Positions 1-5,029 of a DNA stretch of 5,109 bases are shown piece after piece. Source of the DNA: CALLJL01 sp964627255 (GTDB lineage Bacteria; Acidobacteriota; Aminicenantia; Aminicenantales; CALLJL01); assembly GCA_964627255.1 (NCBI GenBank), contig CAZVIN010000108.1, forward strand, positions 1 through 5,109. Direction: 5' to 3'. Position numbers and translations under genes: made by a program. The notes beneath the pieces are model-generated. The model was not told the DNA's origin. It made no database searches and worked only from the letters and a program-made list of their open reading frames with translations. The stretch's first letter is position 1; every line of letters starts with the position of its first letter.

Positions 1-795
1 GGCTGTATTATTCTCATTTTTCAACCAGCTGAGGAAAGGCCGCCTGGCGGGGCGGTCAAAATGATCGAGGAAGGAGCCCTCGAAGGCGTTGACGCCATCT
101 TCGGTCTTCATCTCTGGCAGCCATTGCCTACAGGCTCAGTAGGGCTGGTAAAAGGAGCCATGATGGCCAATTCCGATGAATTTACTCTCACCGTTCGCGG
201 CCGAGGCGGCCATGGTTCTATGCCTCACCAAGCGGTCGACCCCATCCTGGCAGCGGCGCAAATCATTATTAACGTCCAGTCAATTGTTAGCCGGAACGTT
301 GACCCTCTCAAGCCATGCGTTGTTTCTTTTGGGACAATCGATGGGGGAACAGCCTTCAACATTATTCCGGATGAAGTTCGCCTGCGGGGCACAGTCCGCA
401 GTTTTGACGCTGAAGTTCAGGCTTTGGCTGAAAAGCGGCTCCGAGAAATTGCCGAACAAACAGCGGCCGCCTTTGGGGCCACGGCGTTTCTTGAATACAA
501 AAAAGGCTTTCCGGCCGTCGTAAATCACGCCGCAGCGATTGATTTTGTGGCTGACATTGCCAGGCACGTTCTGGGAGAAAACTGTGTTATAACAATCAAA
601 CCAGTCATGGGAGGCGAGGACTTCGCCTATTATCTCCAGAAAATCCCTGGGGCCTTTTTCTTTTTTGGCGCGGGCGACGGGTGTCCCTTTCCTCACCATC
701 ATCCAGCCTTTGATTTTGATGAAGGCGCTCTTCCCACCGCCACCCTTCTCTTTACCTCCCTCGCGCTCCAGTATTTAGTAACTCCCCTTTTCTAA
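1..795 (+). CDS. M20D family amidohydrolase / metallopeptidase, C-terminal part (5' end outside window)
   Basis: Frame 1 is open from the first base to TAA at 793-795, giving 264 residues. The family is usually about 390-400 residues, so roughly the first 130 are missing, including the N-terminal metal-binding motif with its Cys and His ligands. Visible landmarks, numbered within the fragment, are the FQPAEE motif with catalytic/metal Glu 11-12, GLH with ligand His 37, GGHGSMPH near 69-76 opening the dimerisation lid domain (roughly 55-175), GGEDFAYY near 204-211, and the His cluster 232-234 followed by PAFDFDE, which carries the last metal ligand. Known M20D members are cytosolic binuclear-metal hydrolases that cleave N-acyl amino acids, hippurate-like or auxin-like amides; the substrate here cannot be read from sequence. 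The Met codon at 61 is internal, because the reading frame and the conserved motif continue upstream of it. No signal peptide can be judged. Family assignment is secure; substrate is open. Confidence 0.95.
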   Translation, partial: GCIILIFQPAEERPPGGAVKMIEEGALEGVDAIFGLHLWQPLPTGSVGLVKGAMMANSDEFTLTVRGRGGHGSMPHQAVDPILAAAQIIINVQSIVSRNVDPLKPCVVSFGTIDGGTAFNIIPDEVRLRGTVRSFDAEVQALAEKRLREIAEQTAAAFGATAFLEYKKGFPAVVNHAAAIDFVADIARHVLGENCVITIKPVMGGEDFAYYLQKIPGAFFFFGAGDGCPFPHHHPAFDFDEGALPTATLLFTSLALQYLVTPLF

Positions 796-812
796 GCTCC
801 TGGTTCGGACAA

Positions 813-834
813 TATCTTATCAAGATAACTTTTT
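813..834 (+). terminator. weak intrinsic-terminator-like hairpin after the amidohydrolase
   Basis: TATCTT (813-818) and AAGATA (822-827) are perfect complements around a 3-base loop. Two bases later comes a run of five T (830-834), and the hairpin begins 17 bases after the stop codon. Position and T-run fit a terminator, but the stem has only one G-C pair and would be weak, so it may be chance in A/T-rich DNA. Confidence 0.3.
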
Positions 835-982
835 AATTCGGGCTATTGAGGCCGATTTAAATTGCCTCCAAAATCGCCACCCTTTCAGCAGTTCTAAGAC
901 AGGTCTCATTCGCAAAATTATATAAGCAAATAGGGCAAAATTGGTCTGAGAGGTATTTTAATAGCTAAAAATTTTTTTAATA

Positions 983-991
983 TGGTAAAAT
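983..991 (+). promoter_or_regulatory. possible extended -10 promoter for the exporter operon
   Basis: TGGTAAAAT reads as an extended -10 element: TG, one base, then TAAAAT, which matches five of six positions of the sigma-70 consensus. No convincing -35 lies 16-18 bases upstream, which extended -10 promoters can tolerate. Transcription would begin near 998, giving a leader of about 70 bases before the ATPase start and placing the 1007-1020 dyad just after the start point. A/T-rich DNA yields such matches by chance. Confidence 0.2.
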
Positions 992-1006
992 TGACCAGAA
1001 ACTCAG

Positions 1007-1020
1007 TTGTCCCAGGACAA
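1007..1020. promoter_or_regulatory. perfect 6+6 inverted repeat, candidate operator
   Basis: TTGTCC (1007-1012) and GGACAA (1015-1020) are exact reverse complements separated by CA. A compact symmetric site of this size, 50 bases upstream of the exporter ATPase and next to a possible promoter, is the usual form of a site for a dimeric repressor. The spacer is too short for a normal RNA hairpin loop, which favours a DNA-level site. No regulator gene is visible in the window, so the protein is unknown. Confidence 0.35.
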
Positions 1021-1033
1021 ATTTGGTTATCGA

Positions 1034-1053
1034 TATCAATATTATCAATATTA
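1034..1053 (+). repeat. two tandem copies of the 9-mer TATCAATAT
   Basis: TATCAATAT occurs at 1034-1042 and again at 1043-1051 with no gap, and the next two bases (TA) begin a third copy. The block ends four bases before the ATPase SD (GGGAAG, 1057-1062). It may be a slippage-prone tract, part of a binding site, or simply low-complexity leader sequence. Confidence 0.5.
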
Positions 1054-1069
1054 AACGGGAAGCAAGAAA

Positions 1070-1984
1070 ATGAGGCGAGCGCTGGAAGTTTCGGACCTGT
1101 ATAAATACTATGGCCCGGTAAAGGCCGTTGATGGGGTTTCGTTCACGGTAGAAGAAGGAGAAATTTTTGGCCTGGTTGGGCCGAATGGCGCCGGCAAGAC
1201 AACGACCATCGAATGCCTGGAGGGTTTACGGAAGCCAGATAGAGCTCGTATTCGCGTTTTAGGACTGGACCCGCAGCGAGATCGTTATGAGCTAAGGCAG
1301 CGGATTGGGGTACAGTTGCAGGCAGCCGCCCTGCCTGACCGGATGAAAGTCTGGGAGGCCATCGACCTTTTTCACTCTTTTTATCGTTGCCGAGCGGAGG
1401 GAGAACCTCTCCTTAAGCAGATGGGGTTAGAGGAGAAACGCCAGGCTACCTTCGACAAGCTCTCAGGCGGGCAGAAACAACGCCTTCTTATTATATTGGC
1501 TTTAATCAACGACCCCGAGCTCCTTTTCCTGGACGAGTTGACCACCGGCCTTGACCCCCAGGCCAGGCGGGCTATGTGGGACTTGGTACGAGAGATAAGA
1601 AATAAGGGCAAAACAATTTTTCTCACCACCCATTACATGGAAGAAGCCGAAAGGCTTTGCGACCGAGTCGCCATCATGGACCGCGGGCAAATTGTTGCCC
1701 TGGACTCGCCCGAAAACTTGATTCGCTCGCTCGACGCTGAAACGCGGCTCATTTTCAGCGTTGATGAAAACCTGGATGAAAAGAAAATCCTGACCGTTCC
1801 GGGCGTGACCCGCGTGGAAAAGGCCGGCGAAAAACTCATAGTTTATGGAAAAGGAGATAGACTCGTGGGCTCAGTCGTGAGCTGGTTCGAAGAACAACGC
1901 TTTCGCTTCCGCGACCTCAGGACAGAGCAACCCAGCCTAGAAGATGTTTTCCTAGCGCTCACCGGAAGAGAAATGCGCGATTAA
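1070..1984 (+). CDS. ABC exporter ATP-binding protein, DrrA/CcmA-like
   Basis: This is a cytoplasmic ATPase subunit that powers an ABC-2 type exporter. Over 304 residues, the usual length, it shows Walker A GPNGAGKT (37-44), Q-loop Gln 84, signature LSGGQ (131-135), Walker B LLFLDE (151-156) with catalytic Glu 156, D-loop region GLDP (160-163) and H-loop His 188 in LTTHYMEE. The last 90 or so residues form the regulatory tail of this subfamily and end in the typical LEDVFLALTGRE sequence. Leu 157 stands where many ABC ATPases have Pro (DEPT); as I recall, DELTTGLDP is a common subfamily variant, so activity is expected. ATG at 1070 has a modest SD, GGGAAG (1057-1062), seven bases upstream, and the protein starts at the normal N-terminus of the fold. 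The permease at 2265 is the evident partner. Relatives export drugs, antibiotics or lipids; the substrate here is unknown. Confidence 0.95.
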   Translation: MRRALEVSDLYKYYGPVKAVDGVSFTVEEGEIFGLVGPNGAGKTTTIECLEGLRKPDRARIRVLGLDPQRDRYELRQRIGVQLQAAALPDRMKVWEAIDLFHSFYRCRAEGEPLLKQMGLEEKRQATFDKLSGGQKQRLLIILALINDPELLFLDELTTGLDPQARRAMWDLVREIRNKGKTIFLTTHYMEEAERLCDRVAIMDRGQIVALDSPENLIRSLDAETRLIFSVDENLDEKKILTVPGVTRVEKAGEKLIVYGKGDRLVGSVVSWFEEQRFRFRDLRTEQPSLEDVFLALTGREMRD

Positions 1985-1994
1985 ATTTTTGGGC

Positions 1995-2000
1995 AGGAGG
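1995..2000 (+). promoter_or_regulatory. orphan Shine-Dalgarno site without a start codon
   Basis: AGGAGG lies 10 bases after the ATPase stop codon, where a tightly spaced permease gene would normally have its SD. None of ATG, GTG or TTG occurs at usable spacing after it. It may be the remnant of a lost or moved downstream gene start, or a chance purine run. Confidence 0.3.
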
Positions 2001-2109
2001 AGAAAAACTAAAATTAGGCCAACAAAGGCCTTAGATATTTAGAAATTAGGAATTTATTTATAAGGCAGCGGTGATTAAAGCCTTGAAACTATCTAAGGAG
2101 GCTAATTGA

Positions 2110-2253
2110 TTGAAGATGAAAAGAGTGGATTATTATCGCGCTAAATTCCCCTTTAGGGGGCTTTCCCTAAGGGAGATGGGCTGGAGAATCAATTCAACTA
2201 ATAATTTGAATTGGCTCAGAAAAAATCCGGACGCTGATTTCAATTCTAATTAA
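2110..2253 (+). CDS. possible small ORF (47 residues) upstream of the permease, function unknown
   Basis: A TTG at 2110 opens a 47-codon frame ending in TAA at 2251-2253; an ATG two codons on (2116) would give 45 residues. AAGGAGG (2095-2101), the best SD in this gap, sits eight bases before the TTG, near-ideal spacing that favours TTG over ATG. The stop codon touches the permease SD (AAGGAG, 2253-2258) and lies 11 bases before its GTG, an arrangement suited to translational coupling. The predicted peptide is basic, rich in Arg, Lys and Asn, and lacks a membrane segment, signal peptide or any motif I recognise. Against it: the frame runs through a GC-rich hairpin (2149-2173) and an 8+8 inverted repeat (2190-2213), so it may be non-coding structured sequence. 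It could be a leader peptide, a small unknown protein, or spurious. Confidence 0.25.
   Translation: MKMKRVDYYRAKFPFRGLSLREMGWRINSTNNLNWLRKNPDADFNSN
2149..2173 (+). other. GC-rich hairpin within the ATPase-permease gap
   Basis: CCCTTTAGGG (2149-2158) pairs with CCCTAAGGG (2165-2173), giving nine base pairs with one bulged T around a six-base loop. No T-run follows, so it is not a standard intrinsic terminator. It could be an RNA-stability or processing hairpin, or a fragment of a dispersed intergenic repeat; many bacteria carry C-run/G-run palindromes of this appearance. Confidence 0.5.
2190..2213 (+). promoter_or_regulatory. perfect 8+8 inverted repeat upstream of the permease
   Basis: CAATTCAA (2190-2197) and TTGAATTG (2206-2213) are exact reverse complements around an eight-base A/T-rich loop. 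The first arm lies in AATCAATT (2187-2194), which also complements AATTGATT (2104-2111) next to the small-ORF start. The second arm can also pair with CAATTC (2241-2246), seven bases before the permease SD. The pairings exclude one another, which suggests but does not prove a conformational switch. Confidence 0.35.
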
Positions 2254-2264
2254 AGGAGAGAAAA

Positions 2265-3008
2265 GTGCGTGGGTTGGGGAAGCTTATCGTGGTCCAGATA
2301 AAGCTTTATCTCCGTGAGCCGACGGCTGCTTTCTTCAGTATTCTTTTTGCGCCGCTTTTGCTCCTGCTATTTGGAGCCATCTACGGCAATAAACCCTCGC
2401 CCTTTTTTGGTGGTCGCGGTTCGATGGACATTTCAGTGCCATCTTATATTGGACTGATTATTGTCACTGTGGCCATTATTGGCCTGCCCATCGGCACAGC
2501 TGCTGCCAGGGAAAGTGGGGTTCTCCGCCGCTTTCGGGCGACGCCGCTTCATCCGTTGGCGTATATCATCAGCGAAATTAGCTCTTATCTTATAATGACC
2601 ATGTTGGGGGTTACCCTGCTTATCCTCACCGGAAAACTCGTCTTTAATGTCCGCTTTGCTGGCAACGTCTTAGATGTTATCGCTGGGTTTCTTCTCTCGA
2701 CAACCGCCTTCTTAGCTCTTGGTTATCTTATTGCAGGATTAGCGCCGACAGCCCGGATAGCCCAGACTGTGGGCATGGTAGCCACCTTCCCCATGATGTT
2801 TCTTTCCGGAGCTACCATCCCCTACGAAGTTATCCCGGCAAGCGTTCGCACCTTCAGTCGGTTTATCCCCCTCACCCATGTAGTAACGCTCATGCGCGGC
2901 CTATGGTTTGGTGAAGCCTGGAGCCGTCACCTTACCGAAGTATTTGTCTTAGCTGGTACTCTTGTCGTCGGCACTGGCTTGGCTACCCGACTCTTCCGTT
3001 GGGAATAG
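2265..3008 (+). CDS. ABC-2 type transporter permease
   Basis: This is the membrane subunit of the exporter and is expected to work as a dimer with two copies of the ATPase encoded at 1070-1984. The 247 residues are close to the usual 250-280. Six hydrophobic segments can be read at about 22-40, 60-80, 100-124, 134-158, 164-188 and 224-243. The cytoplasmic sequence RESGVLRRFRATPL (82-95) after the second segment is characteristic of ABC-2 permeases, as is the FLSGATIPYEVIP region (179-191) followed by the PLTHVVTLMRGLW stretch. GTG at 2265 has a strong SD, AAGGAG (2253-2258), six bases upstream, and the product begins at the normal N-terminus just before the amphipathic entry helix; the next Met (54) would remove the first membrane segment. 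The substrate is not predictable. The long gap to the ATPase is the unusual point. Confidence 0.93.
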   Translation: MRGLGKLIVVQIKLYLREPTAAFFSILFAPLLLLLFGAIYGNKPSPFFGGRGSMDISVPSYIGLIIVTVAIIGLPIGTAAARESGVLRRFRATPLHPLAYIISEISSYLIMTMLGVTLLILTGKLVFNVRFAGNVLDVIAGFLLSTTAFLALGYLIAGLAPTARIAQTVGMVATFPMMFLSGATIPYEVIPASVRTFSRFIPLTHVVTLMRGLWFGEAWSRHLTEVFVLAGTLVVGTGLATRLFRWE

Positions 3009-3024
3009 TTTTTTCCCCTTCGGA

Positions 3025-3072
3025 TCATTCCAAGAATGAGCCGGGCATTTAGTCGAGACCATCGGGGCTCAT
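3025..3072 (+). promoter_or_regulatory. two mutually exclusive hairpins downstream of the permease
   Basis: TCATTC (3025-3030) pairs with GAATGA (3034-3039) around CAA. Alternatively ATGAGCC (3036-3042) pairs with GGCTCAT (3066-3072) across a 23-base loop. They share 3036-3039 and cannot coexist. Neither is followed by a good T-run, so this may be a 3'-end stabiliser or a weak transcript end; a second ATGATAT copy (3081-3087) repeats 3071-3077. A run of six T (3009-3014) precedes the hairpins and therefore does not make a + strand terminator. Confidence 0.35.
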
Positions 3073-3252
3073 GATATTTAATGATATAAATAAAAAATGG
3101 GGATAAAATAGGCTTCAAAAATGGCTTATCTGGCGAATCGCCGAAAACCGGAAGCAGAGAGTTGGGTGGCAGGGTTAAAATTAAAAATAATAAAATTTCT
3201 TTCTATCGCAGAGGCAAGAAAACCTACTGATAAACAAGGTTTAAAAAGGCGG

Positions 3253-3276
3253 TCAAAAAATCATTTAATTTTTTGA
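3253..3276 (+). promoter_or_regulatory. 9-bp hairpin abutting the M28 peptidase ribosome binding site
   Basis: TCAAAAAAT (3253-3261) and ATTTTTTGA (3268-3276) are perfect reverse complements around CATTTA. The last two bases of the 3' arm are the first two of the SD GAGGTGA (3275-3281), so folding would place the stem base on the ribosome site. The stem is almost all A-U and hence easily melted. It could modulate initiation, possibly by temperature, or merely be A/T-rich leader sequence. Confidence 0.4.
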
Positions 3277-3285
3277 GGTGAGCCA

Positions 3286-4764
3286 ATGAGAAAAATGACG
3301 GCTTCATTATTAGCTTTCATTTTTATCCTTTTGGTCTTTTCGGTTTCTTTGGGTTTAGAGACTTCGACCCTTCCGCTTTATTTAAAAAAGGCCCTTAACT
3401 CTCTTGATTCTCTTTTGCCCTATCAGCTGGTCAGAACCATGGCTGCGCCCGAATTTGCCGGGCGGCTTACCGGTCACGAAGGCTATACCAAAGCGGCGCA
3501 ATGGGCCGCAGCCAGGTTCAAAGAATGGGGGCTCAAACCCATCGATGCTACCAGCGGCTATCTTCAACCCTATCCCTCACCTTACACCATTATTGACGAA
3601 GCCAGGATGAGTCTTTATGTTCCTTCCGGCTCAGGGAGTCAGGTTGAATATAAAGAGGTCAAGTTAAGTCCGGAGAAAGATTTTCTGCCTCTCCTCTTTG
3701 CTGCTAGCGGCGAGCAAACCGCCGAGCTGGTTTTTGTCGGGTGGGGCATTGCAGCGCCTGAGCTTAATTATGACGATTATGCCGGGGTGGACGTGAAAGG
3801 GAAATTTGTCCTCTGCTTCCGAGGCACACCTGACCCGACCCGACGGGAATTCCAATTTCACGACGAGCATCGCACTCGCATGAAAGTAGCTAAGGAGAAA
3901 GGCGCGCTGGGCCTAATTTATATTTATCCTGAGGTGCTGGCTAACCCCAACGGCGATTGGCTGGCTGGCTTTATGCCAGGGATAATCAGCGAGAAAACAG
4001 CCGACCTGATTTTCAAGGAGGTCAATTCCTCGACGACTGAACTGAAAAAAACCTTAGAAACATACAAAAGGCCAATTTCTTTTCCTCTTAAATCCAGGCT
4101 AAGTTATTCTGTTTCGGCGCGCCATTTCGCTAACGGCGTCGGTTATAATGTGGCTGGCTGGGTGGAGGGCTCTGACCCGAAATTGAAAAAAGAAGTAATA
4201 ATTGTTGGCGGCCATTTTGACCATTGCGGCCAGCATCTGGGGCTTCTCTTTCCAGGAGCCAATGATAACGCCAGCGGCTCAGCCGTTGTGATGACCTTGG
4301 CCAAGGCCTTTGCTTCTTTGACTCCTAGGCCAAAAAGGTCGGTCATGTTTGTTCTGTTTGGAGGAGAAGAGATGGGTCTGCAGGGTTCAACCTATTTAGC
4401 CCAGCACCTGCCAGCTGGTTTTGAAAAGGTTGCGGCCATGGTCAATTATGATATGACCGGGGAAGGGGATGGAGCCTCCTGTGGCTTAAGCGCCGAGCCG
4501 GCTGAACTCAAAGAAGCTTTGGCAAAAGCCAATGAGGAAATAAATATAATCAGGGCGATGAGAGTTATCCGGGAGGTTGGGGTTCGCTCCTCTGATTTTG
4601 CCCCGTTTTTCAGGCAGGGTATTCCTTGCGTGAGTTTCAGTTCCAACGGACCCCACTTGGCTTACCATCAAACGGGCGACACGATTTACCGAATTAATCC
4701 CGAAATTATGACCAGTATCGCCCGAGTTTCTTTGCTGGCTGTTTATTTCCTGGCCAATAGATAA
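3286..4764 (+). CDS. exported M28 family zinc metallopeptidase (aminopeptidase-like) with PA-type insert
   Basis: The 492-residue product probably removes N-terminal amino acids from peptides outside the cytoplasm. Residues 1-23 form a Sec-type signal: basic MRKM, a long hydrophobic core (7-20), then SLG as a likely cleavage site; no lipobox Cys is seen. A PA-like domain spans about 140-260, including VFVGWGI (149-155) and GKFVLCFRG (172-180). The M28 catalytic domain begins near 285 and keeps every expected residue: His 310 and Asp 312 in GGHFDH, bridging Asp 327 in GANDNASG, general base Glu 361 and ligand Glu 362 in GGEEMG, Asp 389 in NYDM, and His 461 in YHQTGDT. ATG at 3286 follows a strong SD, GAGGTGA (3275-3281), and gives a complete signal peptide; the Met at residue 4 is less well spaced. 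It stands 277 bases from the permease, so separate expression is likely. Family is secure; exact specificity and final location (periplasm, surface or medium) are not. Confidence 0.95.
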   Translation: MRKMTASLLAFIFILLVFSVSLGLETSTLPLYLKKALNSLDSLLPYQLVRTMAAPEFAGRLTGHEGYTKAAQWAAARFKEWGLKPIDATSGYLQPYPSPYTIIDEARMSLYVPSGSGSQVEYKEVKLSPEKDFLPLLFAASGEQTAELVFVGWGIAAPELNYDDYAGVDVKGKFVLCFRGTPDPTRREFQFHDEHRTRMKVAKEKGALGLIYIYPEVLANPNGDWLAGFMPGIISEKTADLIFKEVNSSTTELKKTLETYKRPISFPLKSRLSYSVSARHFANGVGYNVAGWVEGSDPKLKKEVIIVGGHFDHCGQHLGLLFPGANDNASGSAVVMTLAKAFASLTPRPKRSVMFVLFGGEEMGLQGSTYLAQHLPAGFEKVAAMVNYDMTGEGDGASCGLSAEPAELKEALAKANEEINIIRAMRVIREVGVRSSDFAPFFRQGIPCVSFSSNGPHLAYHQTGDTIYRINPEIMTSIARVSLLAVYFLANR

Positions 4765-4837
4765 GAAAGCTCCTCCTCTCCCAAGTTTATTCTCACTCAT
4801 TCAATAGCGACCAAAACCCTTTTAACCGGGCGGCCCA

Positions 4838-4859
4838 TTCCTGCGAAGGTCGGCAGGAA
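4838..4859. repeat. REP-like inverted repeat with TTCCTGC / GCAGGAA arms
   Basis: TTCCTGC (4838-4844) and GCAGGAA (4853-4859) are perfect reverse complements around an eight-base loop. The context, CATTCCTGCGAAGG on the left, resembles the dispersed intergenic palindromes that read CATTCCTGCGAAGGCAGGAAT in many bacterial genomes, here with a few extra bases in the loop. No T-run follows, so it is not a terminator. Only one copy is in the window, so repeat status rests on resemblance. Confidence 0.45.
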
Positions 4860-4988
4860 AAGAAGTTACTCCATTTTGGCCTCAATTCAAAATCCTCTTC
4901 GCTCTTAAATGAATCTTCTGTTCTTTGAAAATTTATCTTCAATGCTGTGACTTAAGGGCTTTGTATGGGTGAAGCTGGAGAATTAAAG

Positions 4989-5029
4989 GCGCCGGAAGGC
5001 CGGAAGGCAGCCCTTCGGCGCGGCCTTTT
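4989..5029 (+). terminator. GC-rich intrinsic-terminator-like hairpin with tandem repeat in the stem
   Basis: GCGCCG (4989-4994) pairs with CGGCGC (5016-5021). After one bulged G, AAGG (4996-4999) pairs with CCTT (5012-5015), making ten pairs around a 12-base loop. GGCC and four T (5026-5029) follow. An alternative register pairs AAAGGC (4985-4990) with GCCTTT (5023-5028). The left side holds the tandem 8-mer GCCGGAAG twice (4991-5006), offering further registers. It lies about 225 bases after the peptidase stop and may end that transcript, although the T-run is short. Confidence 0.45.

Larger units (their letters stand above)
796..1069 (+). other. intergenic region between amidohydrolase and ABC ATPase
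   Basis: No ORF with credible start, SD and composition is seen on either strand in these 274 bases. The stretch is strongly A/T-rich after about 900. It contains the weak hairpin at 813-834, complementary pairs GAGGC/GCCTC (848-852/864-868) and CGATTT/AAATCG (853-858/871-876), a possible promoter near 983-991, a dyad at 1007-1020 and a tandem 9-mer at 1034-1053. It probably holds the end of the upstream transcript and the control region of the exporter genes. Confidence 0.6.
1985..2264 (+). other. long structured gap between exporter ATPase and permease
   Basis: Such ATPase-permease pairs usually overlap or lie within a few dozen bases, but here 280 bases separate them. The stretch contains an orphan SD (1995-2000), a small hairpin AGGCC/GGCCT (2016-2020/2027-2031), a strong SD (AAGGAGG, 2095-2101), a possible 47-codon ORF (2110-2253), a GC-rich hairpin (2149-2173), a perfect 8+8 inverted repeat (2190-2213) and the permease SD (2253-2258). 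I see no clear intrinsic terminator with a T-run, so read-through from ATPase to permease is plausible. Confidence 0.6.
3009..3285 (+). other. intergenic region between permease and M28 peptidase
   Basis: No credible gene is seen on either strand in these 277 bases. It holds the competing hairpins at 3025-3072, a short palindrome GGCGA/TCGCC around one A (3132-3142), the inverted repeat AAACCT/AGGTTT (3220-3225/3237-3242) with an 11-base loop, and a 9+9 A/T hairpin at 3253-3276 ending in the peptidase SD. The block 3175-3200 is rich in TAAAAT-like matches that could serve as -10 elements, but no -35 is convincing. Confidence 0.6.

Noticed and set aside
280..702. 140-residue minus-strand open frame inside the amidohydrolase, and similar long antisense frames in the ATPase and M28 genes
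   Set aside because: They lie wholly or mostly antisense to conserved coding sequence and show no family features or ribosome sites.
848..876. Interleaved complements GAGGC/GCCTC and CGATTT/AAATCG with pseudoknot-like order
   Set aside because: The connecting loops would be 0 and 2 bases, too short for a normal H-type pseudoknot; the two stems are more likely chance or alternatives.
1526..1543. Leu instead of Pro after the Walker B Glu (DELTTG rather than DEPTTG) as a sign of an inactive ATPase
   Set aside because: All catalytic motifs are intact, and as I recall DELTTGLDP is a normal variant in this exporter subfamily.
2071..2109. GTG-started 12-codon frame ending just before the TTG of the 47-codon ORF
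   Set aside because: It has no good SD and is very short; open by chance is the simplest reading, and readthrough of its TGA is not supported.
2927..3118. 63-residue minus-strand frame across the permease 3' end
   Set aside because: It overlaps conserved permease codons, has a low-complexity peptide and no recognisable domain.
51..3258. The 11-mer GGCGGTCAAAA at 51-61 and again at 3248-3258
   Set aside because: One copy is conserved coding sequence and the other is leader DNA; nothing else is shared around them, so chance is sufficient.
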